Shown: positions 19,040-28,481 of the stretch, one piece after another
Position numbering within the stretch: position 1 is the stretch's first letter
Layout: each line of letters opens with the position of its first letter
Assembly: GCF_030388665.1 (NCBI RefSeq)
Contig: NZ_CP128846.1
Span: 4,042,501-4,106,500, forward strand
DNA: 64,000 nt
Direction of reading: 5' to 3'
DNA from: Streptomyces flavofungini
Lineage (GTDB): Bacteria; Actinomycetota; Actinomycetes; Streptomycetales; Streptomycetaceae
Notes under the pieces: generated by a model
Told to the model about the DNA's origin: nothing
The model's input: the letters and a program-made list of their open reading frames with translations, nothing else
Databases searched by the model: none
Program-made: the position numbers and the translations under genes

Positions 19040-20449
19040 ATGGCTGCCCGTACGAAATCCAGTAAGGACCGGCCGTCCTACCGCTGCACGGAGTGCGGCT
19101 GGCAGACGGCCAAGTGGCTCGGCCGCTGCCCCGAGTGCCAGGCGTGGGGCACGGTCGAGGAGTACGGCGCGCCCGCGGTGCGCACGACGACGCCGGGCCG
19201 AGTCACCTCGTCCGCGCTGCCCATCGGCCAGGTCGACGGCCGCAGCGCCACCGCCCGCACGACCGGCGTGGCCGAGCTGGACCGCGTCCTCGGCGGCGGC
19301 CTGGTGCCGGGCGCCGTGGTGCTGCTCGCGGGCGAACCGGGCGTCGGCAAGTCCACGCTGCTGCTCGACGTCGCGGCGAAGGCGGCCACGGACGACCACC
19401 GCACGCTCTACGTGACGGGCGAGGAGTCGGCCAGTCAGGTCCGGCTGCGCGCCGACCGCATCAACGCCATCGCGGACCACCTGTACCTCGCCGCGGAGAC
19501 CGACCTGGCCGCCGTCCTCGGCCACTTGGACGCGGTCAAGCCCTCGCTGCTGATCCTGGACTCGGTGCAGACGGTCGCCTCGCCGGAGATCGACGGCGCG
19601 CCCGGCGGCATGGCGCAGGTCCGCGAGGTCGCGGGCGCCCTCATCCGCGCGTCCAAGGAGCGCGGCATGTCCACGCTCCTGGTCGGTCACGTCACCAAGG
19701 ACGGCGCCATCGCGGGCCCGCGCCTCCTGGAGCACCTGGTCGACGTGGTGCTGCACTTCGAGGGCGACCGGCACGCCCGCCTGCGCCTGGTCCGCGGCGT
19801 GAAGAACCGGTACGGGACGACGGACGAGGTCGGCTGCTTCGAGCTGCACGACGAGGGCATCACGGGCCTCGCCGACCCCTCCGGCCTGTTCCTGACCCGC
19901 CGCGACGAGCCGGTCCCCGGCACCTGTCTGACGGTGACCCTGGAGGGCCGCCGCCCCCTGGTCGCCGAGGTGCAGGCGCTCACCGTCGACTCGCAGATCC
20001 CCTCCCCGCGCCGCACCACGTCCGGCCTGGAGACGTCCCGCGTGTCGATGATGCTGGCGGTCCTGGAGCAGCGCGGCCGCATCACCGCGCTCGGCAAGCG
20101 CGACATCTACAGCGCCACGGTCGGCGGCGTGAAGCTGTCGGAGCCCGCCGCCGACCTCGCCGTGGCCCTCGCCCTCGCCAGCGCCGCGAGCGACACCCCG
20201 CTGCCGAAGAACCTCGTCGCGATCGGCGAGGTCGGTCTCGCGGGCGAGGTCAGACGGGTCACCGGCGTGCAGCGCAGACTGGCCGAGGCCCACCGCCTGG
20301 GCTTCACGCACGCGCTCGTTCCGGCCGATCCGGGCAAGGTCCCGCCCGGTATGAAGGTCACCGAAGTCGCCGACATGGGCGACGCGCTGCGCGTCCTTCC
20401 GAGATCGCGTCGTCAAGAGGCCCCACGCCAGGACCAGGACCGCCGGTAG
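19040..20449 (+). CDS. radA: DNA repair protein RadA
   Basis: 469 residues. RadA is a RecA-like ATPase that drives branch migration in recombination repair. The N-terminal zinc finger is CTECGWQTAKWLGRCPEC, followed by Walker A GEPGVGKST, the RadA-specific KNRYG motif and a C-terminal Lon-protease-like domain ending in VTEVADMGDALRVLP. The start MAARTKSSKDRPSYRC is chosen because the zinc finger sits directly after it; the frame is open 47 codons further up without family support. It is followed 90 bp later by disA, a conserved pairing. Confidence 0.95.
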   Translation: MAARTKSSKDRPSYRCTECGWQTAKWLGRCPECQAWGTVEEYGAPAVRTTTPGRVTSSALPIGQVDGRSATARTTGVAELDRVLGGGLVPGAVVLLAGEPGVGKSTLLLDVAAKAATDDHRTLYVTGEESASQVRLRADRINAIADHLYLAAETDLAAVLGHLDAVKPSLLILDSVQTVASPEIDGAPGGMAQVREVAGALIRASKERGMSTLLVGHVTKDGAIAGPRLLEHLVDVVLHFEGDRHARLRLVRGVKNRYGTTDEVGCFELHDEGITGLADPSGLFLTRRDEPVPGTCLTVTLEGRRPLVAEVQALTVDSQIPSPRRTTSGLETSRVSMMLAVLEQRGRITALGKRDIYSATVGGVKLSEPAADLAVALALASAASDTPLPKNLVAIGEVGLAGEVRRVTGVQRRLAEAHRLGFTHALVPADPGKVPPGMKVTEVADMGDALRVLPRSRRQEAPRQDQDRR

Positions 20450-20539
20450 ACTTTGCCCTGGTCTCGCCCATCCGTACGAAGCAAGGCGTATCGAGGCGTG
20501 TGGGGGAGGGCTTGGACAACCTGCGACCGGAGGAGTGCA

Positions 20540-21664
20540 GTGGCAGCCAACGACCGGGCAGCGGTTCCCGGCAAGCCCGGTGGAGGCTCCGGTGCCGACG
20601 GGCTGATGCGCGCCTCCCTGAGCGCGGTCGCGCCGGGCACGGCCCTGCGCGACGGCCTGGAGCGGATCCTCCGAGGCAACACGGGCGGGCTCATCGTGCT
20701 CGGCTCGGACAAGACCGTCGAGTCGATGTGCACGGGCGGCTTCGTCCTCGACGTCGAGTTCACCGCCACGCGCCTGCGTGAGCTGTGCAAGCTCGACGGC
20801 GGCATCGTGCTCGACAAGGACATCACGAAGATCCTGCGCGCGGGCGTGCAGTTGGTCCCGGACCCGACCATCCCCACGGAGGAGACGGGCACCCGGCACC
20901 GCACGGCGGACCGCGTCAGCAAGCAGGTCGGCTTCCCCGTCGTGTCGGTCTCGCAGTCGATGCGCCTGATCGCGCTCTACGTGGACGGCCAGCGCCGCGT
21001 CCTGGAGGACTCGGCGGCGATCCTGTCACGTGCCAACCAGGCCCTCGCCACCCTGGAGCGGTACAAGCTCCGCCTCGACGAGGTCGCGGGCACGCTGTCC
21101 GCCCTGGAGATCGAGGACCTGGTGACGGTCCGGGACGTCACCGCGGTCGCGCAGCGCCTGGAGATGGTGCGGCGCATCGCCAAGGAGATCGCCGAGTACG
21201 TGGTCGAGCTGGGCACGGACGGCCGTCTCCTGACCCTCCAGCTCGACGAGTTGATCGCGGGCGTGGAGCCCGAGCGCGAGCTGGTCGTCCGGGACTACGT
21301 GCCGGAGCCCACCGCCAAGCGCTCGCGCACCGTGGACGAGGCGCTGGCCGAGCTGGACTCCCTCACCCACGCCGAGCTGCTCGAACTGCCCACGGTGGCG
21401 CGGGCGTTGGGGTACACGGGCTCGCCGGAGACGCTGGACTCCGCGGTGTCGCCGCGCGGCTTCCGGCTGCTCGCGAAGGTGCCCCGGCTGCCCGGCGCCA
21501 TCATCGACCGCCTCGTCGAGCACTTCGGCGGCCTGCAGAAGCTGCTCGCCGCGAGCGTGGACGACCTCCAGACGGTGGACGGGGTCGGCGAGGCGCGGGC
21601 GCGCAGTGTCCGCGAGGGCCTCTCGCGGCTGGCGGAGTCCTCGATCCTCGAGCGGTACGTGTAG
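20540..21664 (+). CDS. disA: DNA integrity scanning diadenylate cyclase
   Basis: 374 residues. It joins two ATP into cyclic di-AMP, pausing at branched DNA. The DAC domain has DGGIVLD (DGA-type motif) and GTRHRTADR (RHR motif); a central helical region and C-terminal helix-hairpin-helix domain ([21 protein letters not shown]) bind DNA. The GTG at 20540 has GGAGGAGTGCA just upstream. It is co-directional with radA, which in Bacillus and mycobacteria restrains DisA activity. A strong hairpin follows. Confidence 0.95.
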   Translation: MAANDRAAVPGKPGGGSGADGLMRASLSAVAPGTALRDGLERILRGNTGGLIVLGSDKTVESMCTGGFVLDVEFTATRLRELCKLDGGIVLDKDITKILRAGVQLVPDPTIPTEETGTRHRTADRVSKQVGFPVVSVSQSMRLIALYVDGQRRVLEDSAAILSRANQALATLERYKLRLDEVAGTLSALEIEDLVTVRDVTAVAQRLEMVRRIAKEIAEYVVELGTDGRLLTLQLDELIAGVEPERELVVRDYVPEPTAKRSRTVDEALAELDSLTHAELLELPTVARALGYTGSPETLDSAVSPRGFRLLAKVPRLPGAIIDRLVEHFGGLQKLLAASVDDLQTVDGVGEARARSVREGLSRLAESSILERYV

Positions 21665-21787
21665 CCGTCCGGCTCGGTGCGTGCGGCGGGTACGTCGGCC
21701 TGCGGCCCGCTGGGGCTCAGGGCCCCCTCGTCCTGGGCTTGCCCTCTTTCCGCCGCTGCGCGGCGGCGCGCCCACCCGTGCCCCTGT

Positions 21788-21817
21788 CCGTCGAGGTCCG
21801 TCGAGGTCCGTCGAGGG
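21788..21817. repeat. 10-bp tandem repeat, three copies
   Basis: Three copies of GTCCGTCGAG lie immediately upstream of the terminator after disA. Confidence 0.7.
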
Positions 21818-21820
21818 AAC

Positions 21821-21852
21821 CGTCACGCCGCCCGGCCCCGGGCGGCGTGACG
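21821..21852. terminator. hairpin terminator after disA
   Basis: A perfect 13-bp stem, CGTCACGCCGCCC at 21821-21833 and its complement at 21840-21852, with a 6-nt loop. It abuts the stop codon of the convergent membrane-protein gene and can serve both strands. Confidence 0.8.
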
Positions 21853-21854
21853 CG

Positions 21855-22682
21855 TCAGTCCTTCGTCAGCACGAACGACGCCCGGTCGCCGCCCAGGCCC
21901 GCCGCCCGTGCCTCCACCAGGTACGTGCCCGGCTTCGCGCCGTCCGCGGGAGGCGTCGCGCACTGGGGGGCGCTGGCCTTGCGGTCCCACTCCAGGGAGT
22001 GCGTCACGTGGCCGTTCGCGGGGACCTTGAACAGCAGGCTCGCCGAAGCGCCGGGGCAGTCGTTCGAGGACCACATCGCGTCGTCCGCACCGGCCAGGGT
22101 GATCGTCACGACGGTGCCCTTGCCGCCCAGGTCGACCTTGCAGGCCTTCCCGCCGCTGTTGACGGCGGTCAGCTCCAGCTTCGGCTTCTGCCCGGGCGCG
22201 TACGAGTTCCGCACGCTGCGCAGCTTCAACTTGACCGCGCCGGGCGTGCAGTTGGCGAGGGAGGACCCGGCGGGGAGCCGCGCGCCCGACCCGCCGCCGC
22301 CCTTCGCGTCGCCCGCGCCGCCGGAGCCGCCGTCGGAATCCGAACCGCCGGAGTCCGAGCCGCCCGAGCCGGACCCCTCCGAGTCACCGGAGCCACCGGA
22401 GCCGCCGGAGCCGTCGCCCCCGCCGTCCTCGCCCTCCGACTCGTCCCGGCCGCCCGGGTGTTCGCTGATCGCGGGCCCGGAGCCGGAGGGCCCCGGGGTG
22501 ATGGACGTCGCGGGGCCGTTGCCCGACGAACCGTCAGCGCCGTTGTCCCCGCCGCCTCCGCCCGAGGCCAGGGCCCATACGACAAGTAGCACGAGGAGTC
22601 CGACGACGGACAGCAGGACGGCCCTCCGACGCCAGTAGATGGAGGAGGGAAGCGGCCCGATCGGATTGCGCAGAGATCCCAC
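21855..22682 (-). CDS. membrane-anchored Gly/Ser-rich surface protein
   Basis: 275 residues from the GTG at 22682. A basic start (SIYWRRR) precedes one membrane helix (AVLLSVVGLLVLLVVWALA) that could be an anchor. Then comes a linker of ~90 residues of Gly, Ser, Asp and Glu, and a C-terminal beta-rich domain of ~130 residues with four cysteines (LANCTPG, GKACKVD, NDCPGAS, PQCATPP), likely two disulphides, in an immunoglobulin-like fold of the DUF4232 kind. It is predicted to be outside the cell. The function is unknown. Confidence 0.7.
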   Translation of the reverse strand: MGSLRNPIGPLPSSIYWRRRAVLLSVVGLLVLLVVWALASGGGGGDNGADGSSGNGPATSITPGPSGSGPAISEHPGGRDESEGEDGGGDGSGGSGGSGDSEGSGSGGSDSGGSDSDGGSGGAGDAKGGGGSGARLPAGSSLANCTPGAVKLKLRSVRNSYAPGQKPKLELTAVNSGGKACKVDLGGKGTVVTITLAGADDAMWSSNDCPGASASLLFKVPANGHVTHSLEWDRKASAPQCATPPADGAKPGTYLVEARAAGLGGDRASFVLTKD

Positions 22683-22921
22683 GCCCAAACCTTACGAGAG
22701 AACCGGGCGTTGTCCTGCCCCACCCGCCGCCTCAGGCCACAACTTTTGCGGATCATCATCCCGGACAGGCCCGCCCGAAGGCCCCGGAACGGCACTCCGG
22801 CGCGTCCCGCGGCGCCCCTGCCGCGCCCTCTCGACGGCAGCCACCCCTGACTTTCGTCAGGTCCACGATGCGCCCCTCGCCGGATGTGGGGGTGCCGGAC
22901 CACTGCGTACGGTCCGGAATC

Positions 22922-23926
22922 ATGGACACCATGGATTCTTCCGGCCTCTACCTGGACGTCACCGAATTCGCCCACGACACACCTTCGTGGGTGCAGCACC
23001 TCGCGGAGGTGTGGACGGAACTCGGTCTGCTGCTCTTCGGCGTGCTGTTCGTCGTGGCCTGGTGGCGGGCGCGCCGGGGGGATCCGGGTGCCGTCGCGGT
23101 GGCGGTCCTCGCGCCGCTCGGCACGGCGCTCGCGTACGTCATCAGTGAGACCGCGAAGTCCTTCATCGAGGAGGAGCGGCCGTGCCGGGCGGTGTCCGGC
23201 GCGCTCACGCCGCTCGTGGAGTGCCCGCCGCACGGCGACTGGTCGTTCCCGAGCAACCACTCGACGATCGCGGGCGCCGCCGCCGTGGGCCTCGCCCTCG
23301 CCTGGCCCCGGATCGCCGCCCTGACCCTGCCGATGGCGGTGCTCATGGCGTTCTCGCGGGTGTTCGTGGGTGTCCACTACCCGCACGACGTGGCCGTCGG
23401 CCTGGTCCTCGGCGCGGTCGTGGCGTTCCTCGCGGTCAAGCTCGCCACCCGGCCCGTGACCCGGGTCACGGAGGCGATGCGGGGGTCGCGGACCGGCGTG
23501 GTCAGGTGGTTCGCGGGCGAGGACACACGCCCGGCGGCGGCCCCGGCCGCGGGGGTCGGGCAGTTCGTGCCGCCGCAGTCGGGGCCGTACCAGAACTCGC
23601 TGCCGTACCGGCCCGCGCGCGCCGAGCAGCCCCAGGAGCAGACGATGACGCTGCGCCGCCACCAGGACGCGCGGCGGGGCGCGCAGCAGGGTGCGCGGCA
23701 GGGCACGCACCAGGACGCGTACCAGGATCCGTATCAAGGGCAGAGCGCGTACCAGGGCCAGGACGCCTACCAGGGGCAGGGCTCGTACCAGGGCCAGGAC
23801 GCCCACCAGGGGCAGAGCCCGTACCAGGGCCAGGGCTCGTACCAGGGGCAGGGCTCGTACCAAGGGCAGGATCCGTACGGTCAGCAGCCGCAGTACCGGC
23901 CGCAGGGGCCCGACCCCCGCTCCTGA
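22922..23926 (+). CDS. PAP2-family membrane phosphatase with Tyr/Gln repeat tail
   Basis: 334 residues. The PAP2 catalytic motifs are complete: KSFIEEERP, WSFPSNHST and SRVFVGVHYPHDV, between five or so membrane helices. It should dephosphorylate a lipid phosphate such as undecaprenyl pyrophosphate or phosphatidic acid outside the membrane. Residues ~200-334 form a hydrophilic tail of Tyr, Gln and Gly with about ten YQGQ-type units encoded by near-perfect DNA repeats (23725-23880). That part is not enzyme and looks like a low-complexity, possibly wall-binding or self-associating region. Confidence 0.88.
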   Translation: MDTMDSSGLYLDVTEFAHDTPSWVQHLAEVWTELGLLLFGVLFVVAWWRARRGDPGAVAVAVLAPLGTALAYVISETAKSFIEEERPCRAVSGALTPLVECPPHGDWSFPSNHSTIAGAAAVGLALAWPRIAALTLPMAVLMAFSRVFVGVHYPHDVAVGLVLGAVVAFLAVKLATRPVTRVTEAMRGSRTGVVRWFAGEDTRPAAAPAAGVGQFVPPQSGPYQNSLPYRPARAEQPQEQTMTLRRHQDARRGAQQGARQGTHQDAYQDPYQGQSAYQGQDAYQGQGSYQGQDAHQGQSPYQGQGSYQGQGSYQGQDPYGQQPQYRPQGPDPRS

Positions 23927-23944
23927 AGCGGGAGTTGGCCGGAC

Positions 23945-24625
23945 TCACCCCGGCCCGGACTCCCCGGCGCCGTCGTCCGTCACCAGGCCCGCCTCGTACG
24001 CGACGACCGCCGCACGGACGCGGTTCTTGACCTCCAGGCGGTCGAGAACCGCGCTGACGTAGGCCTTGACCGTGCCCTCCACCAGGTGGAGGCGCGCGGC
24101 GATCTCCGGGTTGGACAGACCCGCGCCGACCAGGCCGAGGACCTCGCGCTCACGGGGCGTCAGGAGCGCGACCCGGGCGCGCGCCTCGGCTCCGCGCGCC
24201 AGGCGGCGGGCGCCGAAGCCGTCGATGACCTGCCGCGCGACACGCGGCGAGAGGAACGCGGCGCCGCCCGCCACCGCCCGTACGCCCGCGATGAGTTCGT
24301 GCGGGTCGCCGGACTTCAGGAGGAAGCCGGTGGCGCCGCCGCCGAGCGCCCGTGCCACGTACGCGTCCTCGGAGAACGTCGTGAGCATCGCGACCGCCGT
24401 GTCCGGCAGGGTCCGCACGATCTCCTCCGCCGCCGCCAGGCCGTCCAGGCGCGGCATGCGGATGTCCAGGAGCGCCACGTCGGGGCGGTGGGCCCGGGCC
24501 AGGTCGACCGCCTCGCGGCCGTCGGCGGCCTCCGCGACCACCTCGATGTCGGGACCCGCCGCGAGGATGGCGCTCACACCCGCGCGGATCATCGCCTCGT
24601 CGTCGGCGAGCAGCACCCGGATCAC
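23945..24625 (-). CDS. NarL/LuxR-family response regulator
   Basis: 226 residues. The receiver domain has the acidic pocket LLADDEAM and the phosphoacceptor in VALLDIRMPRLDG; the C terminus is a LuxR helix-turn-helix (LTPREREVLGLVGAGLSNPEIAARLHLVEGTVKAYV). The GTG start overlaps the kinase stop as GTGA, so production is coupled to the partner histidine kinase directly upstream. The target genes are unknown; self-regulation and regulation of neighbours are typical. Confidence 0.92.
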   Translation of the reverse strand: MIRVLLADDEAMIRAGVSAILAAGPDIEVVAEAADGREAVDLARAHRPDVALLDIRMPRLDGLAAAEEIVRTLPDTAVAMLTTFSEDAYVARALGGGATGFLLKSGDPHELIAGVRAVAGGAAFLSPRVARQVIDGFGARRLARGAEARARVALLTPREREVLGLVGAGLSNPEIAARLHLVEGTVKAYVSAVLDRLEVKNRVRAAVVAYEAGLVTDDGAGESGPG

Positions 24626-26199
24626 CGCGCCCACGCCGCCTCCCGCCGCATGCTCCGGTCCGCGCCCGCCTTGGGGATCACTGTCTTGTCCACCAGCCTT
24701 CCGTCGTCGAAGCAGAGCCTGAAGTGCGTGAGGGAGGTGAAGAGCTCCCCGCTGGAGCGGTAGTAGCGGCAGTCGGCGCCCGGAGGCGGCGGGGTCGGCG
24801 CGCGCTCCACCGGCGGGTCCGTGACGCTGCGGTCCGGGAGCACGGCGGCGACCTCGGACTGCGGCTGGCCGACGCGCAGGGACGCGTAGTCGGCGGGGCG
24901 CAGGACGGAGTGCGTCCTCGTGTACGCGTACCAGGTGAACGCCCCCGCGACGAGCACGGTGCCGATGGCGACGGCGGCGCCGAAGGTGAGGGCGGTGCGG
25001 CGGCGGGCGTGGGCGAGGACGGAGCCCGGGGGCGGCGGCACCGGCTCGGGTGCCGCGGGGCGGGGTGCCGCTCCGGACTCCGGCAGCCGCGCCCGGACGC
25101 GGAACCCGCCGCCCCGAGGTCCCGCCGTCAGCGTGCCGCCGCCCGCCGCGACCCGGGCCCGCAGGTCGGCCAGGCCCGAGCCGCCCTCCGGCGGGGCAGG
25201 ACGGGGGGAATCGGCGTGCGGGGGCGGGCCGTTGGTGACCTCGATCGTGGTGGTGGCGTCGGTGCCGGTCGCCGCCGTGACGGTGACCGGGGCGCCCGGC
25301 GCGTACTTCGCGGCGTTGGTCAGGGCTTCCTGGACCACGCGGTACGCGATCCGGCCCGCGCCGTCGGACGCTTCGGTGCCGTCGTCCTCGTACCGCACCG
25401 AAAGGCCCGACTCCGCCGCCCGCGCGACCAGTTGCGCCACCGTCTCGCCGGGCGGGGCGAGCGGGGCGCTCTCGTCGCCCTCGTCCCGGAGCACGCCGAT
25501 GATCTCGCGCAGCCGGTCGGTGGCCGTCGCGGCGGCCTCGCGCAGGTCGGACGCGGCTGCCCGGTGGTGGGCGGGGAGGTCGGCGGCCACCTGGAGGGCG
25601 CCCGCGCGGACCGCGATCAGGCTCAGCTCGTGGCCGAGGGAGTCGTGCATGTCCTGGGCGATGCGGGCGCGTTCGCGCAGCCTGGCCCGGTCGGCGACGA
25701 TGCGCTGCTCTCGCTCCAGCTGGTCGGCGCGCGCCCAGCCCGCGGCGGCCAGCTCCCGGCCCTGGCGCCAGTAGCGGCCCGCGAGCCAGGGGAAGACCAC
25801 GCCGAACAGCAGCGTGCCCATGAGCACCAGCCACTCCACGACCGGGTCCACGTCCCGGACCAGGATCCTGACCGTGCCCGCCGCCCAGACCGCCGCGAAG
25901 GCCAGCAGCGCCGGGCGGGCACGGGTGCCGTGCCTGCCGAGCAGCAGGGCCAGGGTGGCGAGGGCCGGGCCGTAGGAGACGGAGAACAGGGCGGGGGCGG
26001 TGAGGGCGAGGGCGGCGACGAGGAGGAAGGCGGTGGCCGGGCGGGCGCGCCAGGTCGCCGTGGCCACGGCGAGGACCGCCAGGCCCGTGAACCGGGCCCA
26101 CAGCGGGCGGGGCTCGTTCAGGCCGATCGCGTCGGCACTCACCGCGGGCACGGCGAGGGCCGCCCAGAGGGCGACGTCCTTCGTGCGAGGGCTCTTCAC
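24622..26199 (-). CDS. NarL-type histidine kinase with C-terminal external domain
   Basis: 525 residues. About five N-terminal membrane helices are followed by the HisKA_3 dimerisation helix with phospho-His H185 (RIAQDMHDSLGHELSL) and an HATPase domain (VVQEALTNAAKYA, GGSGLADLRARV). Unusually, a second membrane helix at about 402-425 and an external domain of ~95 residues follow the kinase. That domain starts YASLRVGQPQSEVAAVLPD, which resembles the SmpA/BamE fold, and contains two cysteines. Known family members normally end after HATPase. The GTG at 26199 is the best start. It pairs with the response regulator encoded next. Confidence 0.9.
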   Translation of the reverse strand: MKSPRTKDVALWAALAVPAVSADAIGLNEPRPLWARFTGLAVLAVATATWRARPATAFLLVAALALTAPALFSVSYGPALATLALLLGRHGTRARPALLAFAAVWAAGTVRILVRDVDPVVEWLVLMGTLLFGVVFPWLAGRYWRQGRELAAAGWARADQLEREQRIVADRARLRERARIAQDMHDSLGHELSLIAVRAGALQVAADLPAHHRAAASDLREAAATATDRLREIIGVLRDEGDESAPLAPPGETVAQLVARAAESGLSVRYEDDGTEASDGAGRIAYRVVQEALTNAAKYAPGAPVTVTAATGTDATTTIEVTNGPPPHADSPRPAPPEGGSGLADLRARVAAGGGTLTAGPRGGGFRVRARLPESGAAPRPAAPEPVPPPPGSVLAHARRRTALTFGAAVAIGTVLVAGAFTWYAYTRTHSVLRPADYASLRVGQPQSEVAAVLPDRSVTDPPVERAPTPPPPGADCRYYRSSGELFTSLTHFRLCFDDGRLVDKTVIPKAGADRSMRREAAWAR

Positions 26200-26651
26200 C
26201 CCGCCGACGGTACGTGCCGCCCGGAGCCCCCCGCCCCTGCCGATCGTCAGGTCTCCCCCGGCGGGGTCGGCTGCGTCCACCGCTCCGCGGCGGAGCCCCC
26301 GTCCCCGTCGGCTCTCCCTCGCTGAGGGCGGCGGCGTCCACCCCTTCGCGGCGGAGTCCCCACCCACCCGCCCTCACTCGCCTACGCACACGTTCGGGTG
26401 GATGGGCGGGGGCGCCCGAGGGGCGGCGGGCCACGGCACCGGGTGGTGAGGGGTCGGCTCCGGTCGCCGGGAGGGGGGAGGCCCGGGGGCCGGGGGCCGG
26501 GGGGCCGAGGGCCGGGGACGAGGCCGCAGGCCGACCGGTGGCAACCCCGGCCCACCCGGAGGGGACACCCGCCTCACCCCCGTACGCCGGGCCCGCGGCC
26601 CACCCGTGCCGTTGGCCCGCCGCCCCCCGCCCACGTGGCAGGATCGTCCCC
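26200..26651. other. 452-bp intergenic region, GC-rich with short repeats
   Basis: Lies between the divergent kinase and mutY genes. It contains two copies of a GCGTCCACC...CGCGGCGGAG(C/T)CCC block and a GGGGGCCGGGGGCCGGGGGG run. No protein-like frame or RNA gene is recognised. A CAGGAT just upstream of mutY (26638-26643) could be a -10, with no confident -35. Confidence 0.4.
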
Positions 26652-27584
26652 ATGCCGACCGCACTCGCCGCCGATCTCGTCAGCGCCGGCACCGCCGACC
26701 CCCGTTCGCTGGACGAGCAGTTCCACTCCCCCGTCATCGCCTGGTTCGAGGCCAACGCGCGCGATCTGCCGTGGCGGCGGGAGGACGCCGGGCCCTGGGG
26801 CGTCATGGTCAGCGAGTTCATGCTGCAGCAGACGCCGGTGAGCCGGGTGCTTCCCGTGTACGAGCAGTGGCTGGCCCGCTGGCCGCGCCCGGCCGACCTC
26901 GCCGAGGAGGCGCCCGGGGAGGCCGTGCGGGCCTGGGGGCGGCTCGGGTATCCGCGGCGGGCACTGCGGCTGCACGGGGCGGCCGTCGCCATAACGGAGC
27001 GGCACGGCGGCGACGTACCGGCGCAGCACGCGCAGCTGCTCGCGCTGCCCGGCATCGGCGAGTACACCGCCGCGGCCGTCGCGTCGTTCGCGTACGGGCA
27101 GCGGCACGCCGTGCTCGACACCAATGTGCGGCGCGTCTTCGCGCGGGCCGTGACCGGCGTGCAGTACCCGCCGAACGCCACCACCGCCGCCGAGCGCAAG
27201 CTGGCCCGCGCGCTGCTGCCCGAGGACGAGCGCACCGCGTCCCGCTGGGCCGCCGCCTCCATGGAGCTGGGCGCGCTGGTGTGCAGCGCCAAGAACGAGA
27301 ACTGCGCGCGCTGCCCGCTGGCCGCGCAGTGCGCCTGGCTGGCGGCGGGAAAGCCCGCGCACGAGGGGCCCGCCCGCCGCGGCCAGACGTACGCGGGCAC
27401 CGACCGCCAGGTCCGCGGCAAGCTCCTCGCGGTGCTGCGCGAGGCCGTATCGCCCGTGCCGCAGTCCGCGCTCGACCGGGTGTGGGACGAGCCGGTGCAG
27501 CGGGCCCGCGCCCTGGACGGCCTGGTCTCCGACGGGCTGGTGGAGCCGCTGCCGGACGGGTACTACCGGCTGCCGCTGACCTGA
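26652..27584 (+). CDS. mutY: A/G-specific adenine glycosylase
   Basis: 310 residues. It removes adenine mispaired with 8-oxoguanine. It carries the helix-hairpin-helix LLALPGIGEYTAAAVASFAYG, the catalytic Asp in VLDTNVRRVFAR, and the iron-sulphur cluster spacing Cys-X6-Cys-X2-Cys-X5-Cys in CSAKNENCARCPLAAQC. Compared with E. coli MutY the C-terminal NUDIX-like recognition domain is missing, replaced by a short winged-helix-like tail, as is usual in actinobacteria. It has its own promoter region. Confidence 0.93.
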   Translation: MPTALAADLVSAGTADPRSLDEQFHSPVIAWFEANARDLPWRREDAGPWGVMVSEFMLQQTPVSRVLPVYEQWLARWPRPADLAEEAPGEAVRAWGRLGYPRRALRLHGAAVAITERHGGDVPAQHAQLLALPGIGEYTAAAVASFAYGQRHAVLDTNVRRVFARAVTGVQYPPNATTAAERKLARALLPEDERTASRWAAASMELGALVCSAKNENCARCPLAAQCAWLAAGKPAHEGPARRGQTYAGTDRQVRGKLLAVLREAVSPVPQSALDRVWDEPVQRARALDGLVSDGLVEPLPDGYYRLPLT

Positions 27585-27649
27585 CGCCCGCGTCGCCCCC
27601 GGCCTTCACATCACAGCCGACTGACAAGAACCAGCGGCGAACCCACAGC

Positions 27650-27696
27650 GAAACCACGACGAAACCAGCGACGAAACCAGCGACGAAACCAGCGAC
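27650..27696. repeat. 12-bp direct repeats upstream of sigE
   Basis: Three perfect copies of GAAACCAGCGAC at 27661-27672, 27673-27684 and 27685-27696, preceded by an 11-bp variant at 27650-27660 and weaker copies from about 27626. They lie about 230-275 bp upstream of the sigE start in an otherwise AT-richer region. The spacing is close to one DNA turn, so binding of a response regulator such as CseB is possible but unproven. Confidence 0.6.
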
Positions 27697-27923
27697 AAAA
27701 AGGGCATCTGACCCCACACCCACCTGCTGGTTTACTCCCGGCCTACTTCTGTTACACAACCGACGTACAGCCGTGCGTCCGTCGCGCGCTGCTCCGCATG
27801 GCGCCGTGACACGCCCTCCGTAACTTCTTCCTCGTACCGCACAGGCAAGGCGACAGCGGTCGTGAGGCACCCGGGAATCGACCGGGGGCAGTCGGGGACG
27901 AACGGGATCGGAGGCGGTTGGGT

Positions 27924-28481
27924 ATGGCGCACGGCGAGGTGCTCGAGTTCGAAGAGTACGTCCGCACTCGGCAGGACGCCCTGCTGCGCAGCGCCCGGCG
28001 GCTCGTCCCTGACCCGGTCGACGCCCAGGACCTGCTGCAGACGGCGCTCGTGCGGACGTACGGCCGCTGGGACGGCATAGCCGACAAGCGGCTCGCGGAC
28101 GCCTACCTGCGCCGCGTCATGATCAACACGCGGACCGAGTGGTGGCGCGCCCGCAAGCTCGAAGAGGTGCCCACCGAGCAGCTGCCGGACGCCTGCGTCG
28201 ACGACTCCACCGAGCAGCACGCGGACCGCGCCCTGCTGATGGACATCATGAAGGTGCTCGCCCCGAAGCAGCGCAGCGTCGTCGTGCTGCGACACTGGGA
28301 GCAGATGTCCACCGAGGAGACGGCCGCCGCGCTCGGCATGTCGGCCGGCACGGTCAAGAGCACGCTGCACCGGGCGCTCGCGCGGCTCCGGCAGGAGCTG
28401 GAGAGCCGTGCCGCGGACGAGTCGACGGGGCCCGCCGCACGGATGTTCGAACGTGAGGAGCGGGAGCGTTGCGCGGCCTGA
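27924..28481 (+). CDS. sigE: ECF sigma factor SigE, envelope stress
   Basis: 185 residues. Region 2 is VDAQDLLQTALVRTYGRWDGI and region 4 is LAPKQRSVVVLRHWEQMSTEETAAALGMSAGTVKSTLHRALARL. The protein and the following cseA-cseB-cseC order match the Streptomyces sigE operon, in which sigma-E directs cell-envelope homeostasis genes, including wall glycan synthesis, and is induced by wall-acting agents via CseBC. ATG at 27924 is chosen with GAGGCGG upstream; a TTG two codons earlier is possible. The cseA start lies inside its 3' end. Confidence 0.96.
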   Translation: MAHGEVLEFEEYVRTRQDALLRSARRLVPDPVDAQDLLQTALVRTYGRWDGIADKRLADAYLRRVMINTRTEWWRARKLEEVPTEQLPDACVDDSTEQHADRALLMDIMKVLAPKQRSVVVLRHWEQMSTEETAAALGMSAGTVKSTLHRALARLRQELESRAADESTGPAARMFEREERERCAA

